NCBI RefSeq assembly: GCF_000003605.2
Contig: NW_003120936.1
Location: forward strand, 267,535-293,965
Reading direction: 5' to 3'
Origin: Saccoglossus kowalevskii
Taxonomy: Eukaryota; Hemichordata; Enteropneusta; Harrimaniidae
Length of the DNA stretch: 26,431 nucleotides
Made by a program: the position numbers and the translations under genes. Positions 23,078 to 26,431 of this stretch are shown here, one piece after another; positions within the stretch are counted from its first letter, which is position 1; the number at the start of each line of letters is the position of its first letter. Under the pieces are notes generated by a model. The model was not told where the DNA came from, searched no databases, and saw nothing but the letters and a program-made list of their open reading frames with translations.

Positions 23078-23335
23078 ACATAACAACTCTGCTTAAACAA
23101 ATCTTGTTATGCAGAAAGACTCAATTCCCTGGCCAGAAGAACTGTTTTTACTTTGATGTCAATATACTCTAGAATTGCCTGCTTGATTGCGGAAACAGAG
23201 AAAATATTTTTAGAAAACAAAAAAAGTAGAACAACCTAAATTGTGTGACAGTATTTGTTCATCCAAAATAAACATTAAAAAACACTGAACCTTAAAAAAC
23301 ATTGTGAAACAATAAAGAAAATTATGTTAGGCATG
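23078..23335 (+). terminator. MVP 3' untranslated region with two poly(A) signals
   Basis: AATAAA occurs at 23267-23272 and again at 23311-23316, the latter followed about 13 bases later by a T/G-containing ATGTTAGGCATGTTAA stretch. Cleavage most likely falls near 23325-23340, giving a 3' UTR of about 250 bases. Either signal could be used. Confidence 0.55.
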
Positions 23336-23600
23336 TTAACATGAAATGAAATTAAACTATTAAATGCACTGTAGTATTGCATTCATGTGAAAAACTTCAC
23401 TTTTTAAAGTTTAACATAGAAATTTTCTGATGGTTTTCTGTAACATTGCAACAGACTAATGGCTGATAAATGTAATATATTTTGTAAAACTAATAATAGA
23501 AAAAAAAAATATTAATGCGATATATATGTGTAATTTGTCAAACTAATACCAGGTAATGGAAAAAAAAAAATGAGTGTGCTTTCATATTGATGTTATCACG

Positions 23601-23780
23601 TGAACCCCTTGGGCATCATAATTTGTTTCTGCCAACATTTTGGTACAACTTTCTGTTATGTAAATTTTTTGATAATTATGGAACAATTCTTGATCAACAT
23701 TTTGGAAAATATGAAAAAAATTATAAGGGTTTTATTTCATGAAAAGTGACAGAAGTCAAATTTGGCATCCAAGGGGTTAA
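23601..23780. mobile_element. piggyBac-type MITE, 172 bp, with TGAA/TTAA flanks
   Basis: The element 23605-23776 begins CCCCTTGGGCATC and ends GGCATCCAAGGGG. The reverse complement of the right end is CCCCTTGGATGCC, directly flanked by TTAA (23777-23780). The left flank is TGAA, one substitution from TTAA. The repeats continue inward with AATTTG..TTTCTG..ACATTTT against AATTTGACTTCTGTCACTTTT, about 35 bases in all. TTAA target sites and CCC-starting ends are the signature of the piggyBac superfamily. There is no coding content, so it would depend on a transposase elsewhere. Confidence 0.7.
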
Positions 23781-24990
23781 TATAGTAAATAGAGTAAGCT
23801 ACTTAAAATATTTGATTAATCAATGGACAATTTTTGTATGTTTTTGTTTCACTATTCAGATGACCAGACTAAATTGATTCTTTGGTTTTCTCACATGTCA
23901 AATATAGTGTTCATGTTTAGTGGTTTTCTACATAAATGGTCTGTGTCCCGTGGACATACCAGACCCTCATCTCCATCATTTACATAGTTTGCGAGGCGCA
24001 TACAGTCCAAACACAAACTGTACGTTTCCAAATTCTTTTTTTGTTTAGAATTTCAAGTGCCCTTTTTTCAGTGTTATTTCTGTGTAACTTTAATTGTGGT
24101 AACAAGGGCATTTATATTAGTATTTATATACTCAGACTTAGAAATATATTACCATTTTGTATAATTAAGGTGATGAATAAAAATGAGAAGAAAAATATGT
24201 GTGCATATTTTATATTAAAATATAGGTAATAATAATAGCTGAACGACTCTCAAATCAGGCCTTATTTATTTTTAGTCCCCAATCGAACATAATCCCAAAA
24301 TAGTTTTATGCACTGTGTGTACCTACCTTAGGTGCATGCCTGCATGAATGCATCCATGTGTGCATCTCCACCTCTATCTCGTACATGCTCATGTTCATTT
24401 ACTTTGTGATCGGTTTCAAGATGGACAATGGTAGAAATGTTAATGTTACAAATTCATTGGAATCGAGCATGTTTTGCTTCAATCTGATTAAAATCCGATG
24501 TAGGTATGAGGCTACAATTTTTTTTTTTTATCATTTTTTTTTTTTTAATAAAACATTTTATATTATATTTATCTGTATTTTAGTTTGAATATGTTGGTTT
24601 TTTGGTTTTTCTTGCCGTTAATCAGTTCTTAGAAAATAGTGTCCCAGTCGTTTTCCCCTTTGTGTGTAGTATTTTTCACAACAAAGAATTAAAACCCTGT
24701 GCCACTACGTTGTTGGTTTTGTGGCGGCACCTTTCACAACTGTATTTCGTTTTTTCCCTCATGCATGTCGTCTTTTATTTACAATGTATTTAGCAATGTA
24801 TAGATGTAATGACAGCACCAGGGCTCGCTGCCGTTTTCTTTTTGGTCTCCTCGTGTTCCGAGTAGACTGTGCAGTGGTTATATTCAGAATTTACCAGCAT
24901 AGAAGTCGCATCTTGAGATACTTTGTTTTAGCTGCGTGCTGGGTTTGGGGCTTTTGCTTGAAGGTGTGTGTTTTTCACTGGAGTTCTGAG
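23781..24990. other. AT-rich intergenic spacer
   Basis: It contains T-tracts and A-tracts (for example 24519-24552), stray AATAAA at 24177 and 24548, and a low-complexity patch of repeated TGCAT/GCATG (about 24330-24365). Open frames such as 23936-24229 and 24358-24588 are AT-driven and encode phenylalanine/isoleucine-rich strings without domains. From about 24.70 kb the GC content begins to rise. Confidence 0.6.
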
Positions 24991-26431
24991 GCCTGAGATT
25001 TTTCTTTCAGAGCCATCACAATCGCTGAGACTGACCGCGTCATAGCAAGGTAGCGCGTCCAGTAAACAAATCGGTTAAAGTGAGTTGCGTGTTTGGCATG
25101 AGTGGAAGTTCCTCATGCTCGGCTACCGGTGCTTCGTGTACCGGGACGCCGAGTAGGAGGCCCGATGGTGGAGGTACCAATATTTTTCTCGGTCTCCCCC
25201 CGCTGATCGGAGGGCATCTTCACAGTCTGTTTTTTAGGCGGTGGTCTACCCGATTTTACCGGCTGCAGTGAGGCTGTGCCCCTGAAGGCTTTCCTTCTAT
25301 GGGGCCTGTTGCGGGTCTCTTTGTGGACCCTTCCTTTGGTCGAAAGACTGTCGGGGCAATTGCGTCCTGGCAGGCCGGGTGGATCAGACGCTCGGAGCGA
25401 GCTGTCTCCACTGCGGCCCCTCGGTGGGCAAGCAGGAAGAAACACGAAAGCATGTTTGCATTCAAACACGTCTCTTCCAGGGAACCCCTGTTCCCAGCCG
25501 CGGCTCTCCCACTAATTTTGGGTGAGGCCGAGGCTCAGGCTAATTGCACCAGGCCTCCTCTGGAGCCTCGAGCACTGAATGCCAACGGGGTGCTGGCAGC
25601 CAAGCCTCCGATCTCGGGGAAGGGCTTTCAGGGTAGGGCACACGTTGACCCCCCCATTTACAGCCAGCTAGGGTTCGTCACGCGGTAATGGTACAACGGT
25701 AACGAATTTATCCTTGTGTTCGGACTCTGCTGTGAGTTTTGACTCCCTTCTTACCGACCCACGGGCGTCCACAGAGGGAAGCGACCTTGTCATGAGACGC
25801 ACAGTCAAACACGCTCCCTCTCACATATTTAAAGTGAAAGGAGACGAAACTCGCTCGTGTCCGATACAGCCGGTACTCCGGGAGGTCCCTCAGAGTCTTC
25901 CATCCATAAGACTCGCTGAGCCATGCTTTTGGCGTTATGTGGAGTATCATCGTTCCCAGTGATACAATGTAAATACCCCCACCCTTGATTCTAAGATGAT
26001 TACCTAAGGTTGCTTCAATGCTTATGGAATCAAGGGCGTTGGGATCCAAAGCAACCCCGTTGGCACGTCTCTTCTCTCCCTGTCCATCCGAGTGCGGAGT
26101 GGGGCGCAGAGCACGCCAACAATGTTGATGGGCGGGCGTTGGTCAGTCGCGGAGGACATACCGCTTAAGGCCCCCAGGTGGGGAAAACATTAGGCAACAC
26201 TTCCTGCTGGACCAAACGCTACCCGGTCGGTGTGGTTACAGGATCAGACCCCATAGCATGGGATGAGACCAAAATGCCCCCAACCGGATCCCAAGGCTCT
26301 TTCCCCAGACCCCAGTACAACGAACGGGGGACAGCCGTGCCCCATGGGCGTTCTTGCCAATCGGAACGGCCCATCCAGTCCTGAGGGGAGAGTTGCTTGA
26401 GCACATTATTGTGTGTGCCCAGGACTCTGGA
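24990..26431. other. GC-rich, CpG-rich block of unknown nature, open at the window's end
   Basis: Base composition changes sharply: a sample line at 25321-25380 is 60% G+C, while lines near 24.5 kb are far lower. CpG dinucleotides are plentiful here and scarce elsewhere. A pyrimidine tract plus CAG (25001-25010) would make a splice acceptor. Overlapping open frames of 118-129 codons lie on both strands around 25.1-25.7 kb, as expected by chance in GC-rich DNA, and none shows a domain I recognise. Possibilities are the end of a large transposon, the promoter and leader of a neighbouring gene, or foreign or misassembled DNA. The sequence alone does not decide. Confidence 0.5.
25982..26036. repeat. 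55-nt hairpin in the GC-rich block
   Basis: CCCTTGATTC (25982-25991) pairs perfectly with GAATCAAGGG (26027-26036), and TAAG pairs with CTTA just inside a 2-base bulge. The remaining loop is about 25 nt and contains the near-palindrome ACCTAAGGTT. Structure only; no family recognised. Confidence 0.5.

Noticed and set aside
23936-24588. Open frames of 97 and 76 codons downstream of MVP
   Set aside because: They are phenylalanine/isoleucine-rich translations of AT-rich spacer without splice or domain support.
25113-25688. Overlapping open frames of 118 (minus) and 129 (plus) codons in the GC-rich block
   Set aside because: GC-rich DNA has few stop codons, so such frames arise by chance on both strands. 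Neither shows a domain, splice structure or start context that supports a gene.

Overview
The window looks like nuclear DNA of an AT-rich invertebrate animal. Genes are split into short exons with GT-AG junctions, introns run from about 120 bases to 3.3 kb, and there are many short non-autonomous transposon-like repeats. Two protein genes are clear, both on the + strand, head to tail. A marine lophotrochozoan such as a mollusc would fit the base composition and the style of the small inverted-repeat elements, but I cannot fix the taxon from sequence alone.

Left part (about 200-7782): a WD40 beta-propeller gene. Six exons from 1184 to the stop at 7782 join in perfect phase and encode 282 residues. 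Upstream exon candidates at 994-1113 and 213-271 would supply the first blade and the N-terminus, but the 994-1113/1184 junction is out of frame with the obvious splice sites. The first large intron (1323-4590) holds a dead Tc1/mariner-type transposase.

Intergenic part (7783-12347): no convincing gene. It holds a 371-bp element with about 48-bp inverted ends (8948-9318), a 180-bp element with TACTGTAAACTG tips (10456-10635), a 74-nt hairpin (10079-10152) and the C-terminal scrap of a non-LTR retrotransposon (about 11560-11823) that meets a possible opposing retrotransposon tail.

Central part (12348-23335): a complete major vault protein (MVP) gene. The 13 coding exons (13417-23077) all join in phase to give 861 residues covering shell repeats, shoulder, cap helix and C-terminus. 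A TATA box, initiator and short leader exon at 12348-12407 look like its promoter. A second TATA box with an AP-1 site at 13062-13090 may be an alternative promoter. Introns carry a diverged duplication (15.5-16.2 kb) and a 176-bp MITE (18109-18284) with the same kind of tips as the intergenic one. Two AATAAA signals follow the stop.

Right part (23336-26431): AT-rich spacer with a piggyBac-type MITE (23605-23776), then an abrupt change at about 24.99 kb to GC-rich, CpG-rich DNA that runs off the window. That block has no recognisable gene and is probably part of a larger repeat or of another transcription unit.

The two genes have no visible functional link. I found no convincing undescribed system. 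The best leads are the inverted-repeat elements around and inside the MVP locus, the two candidate MVP promoters, and the unexplained GC-rich block.
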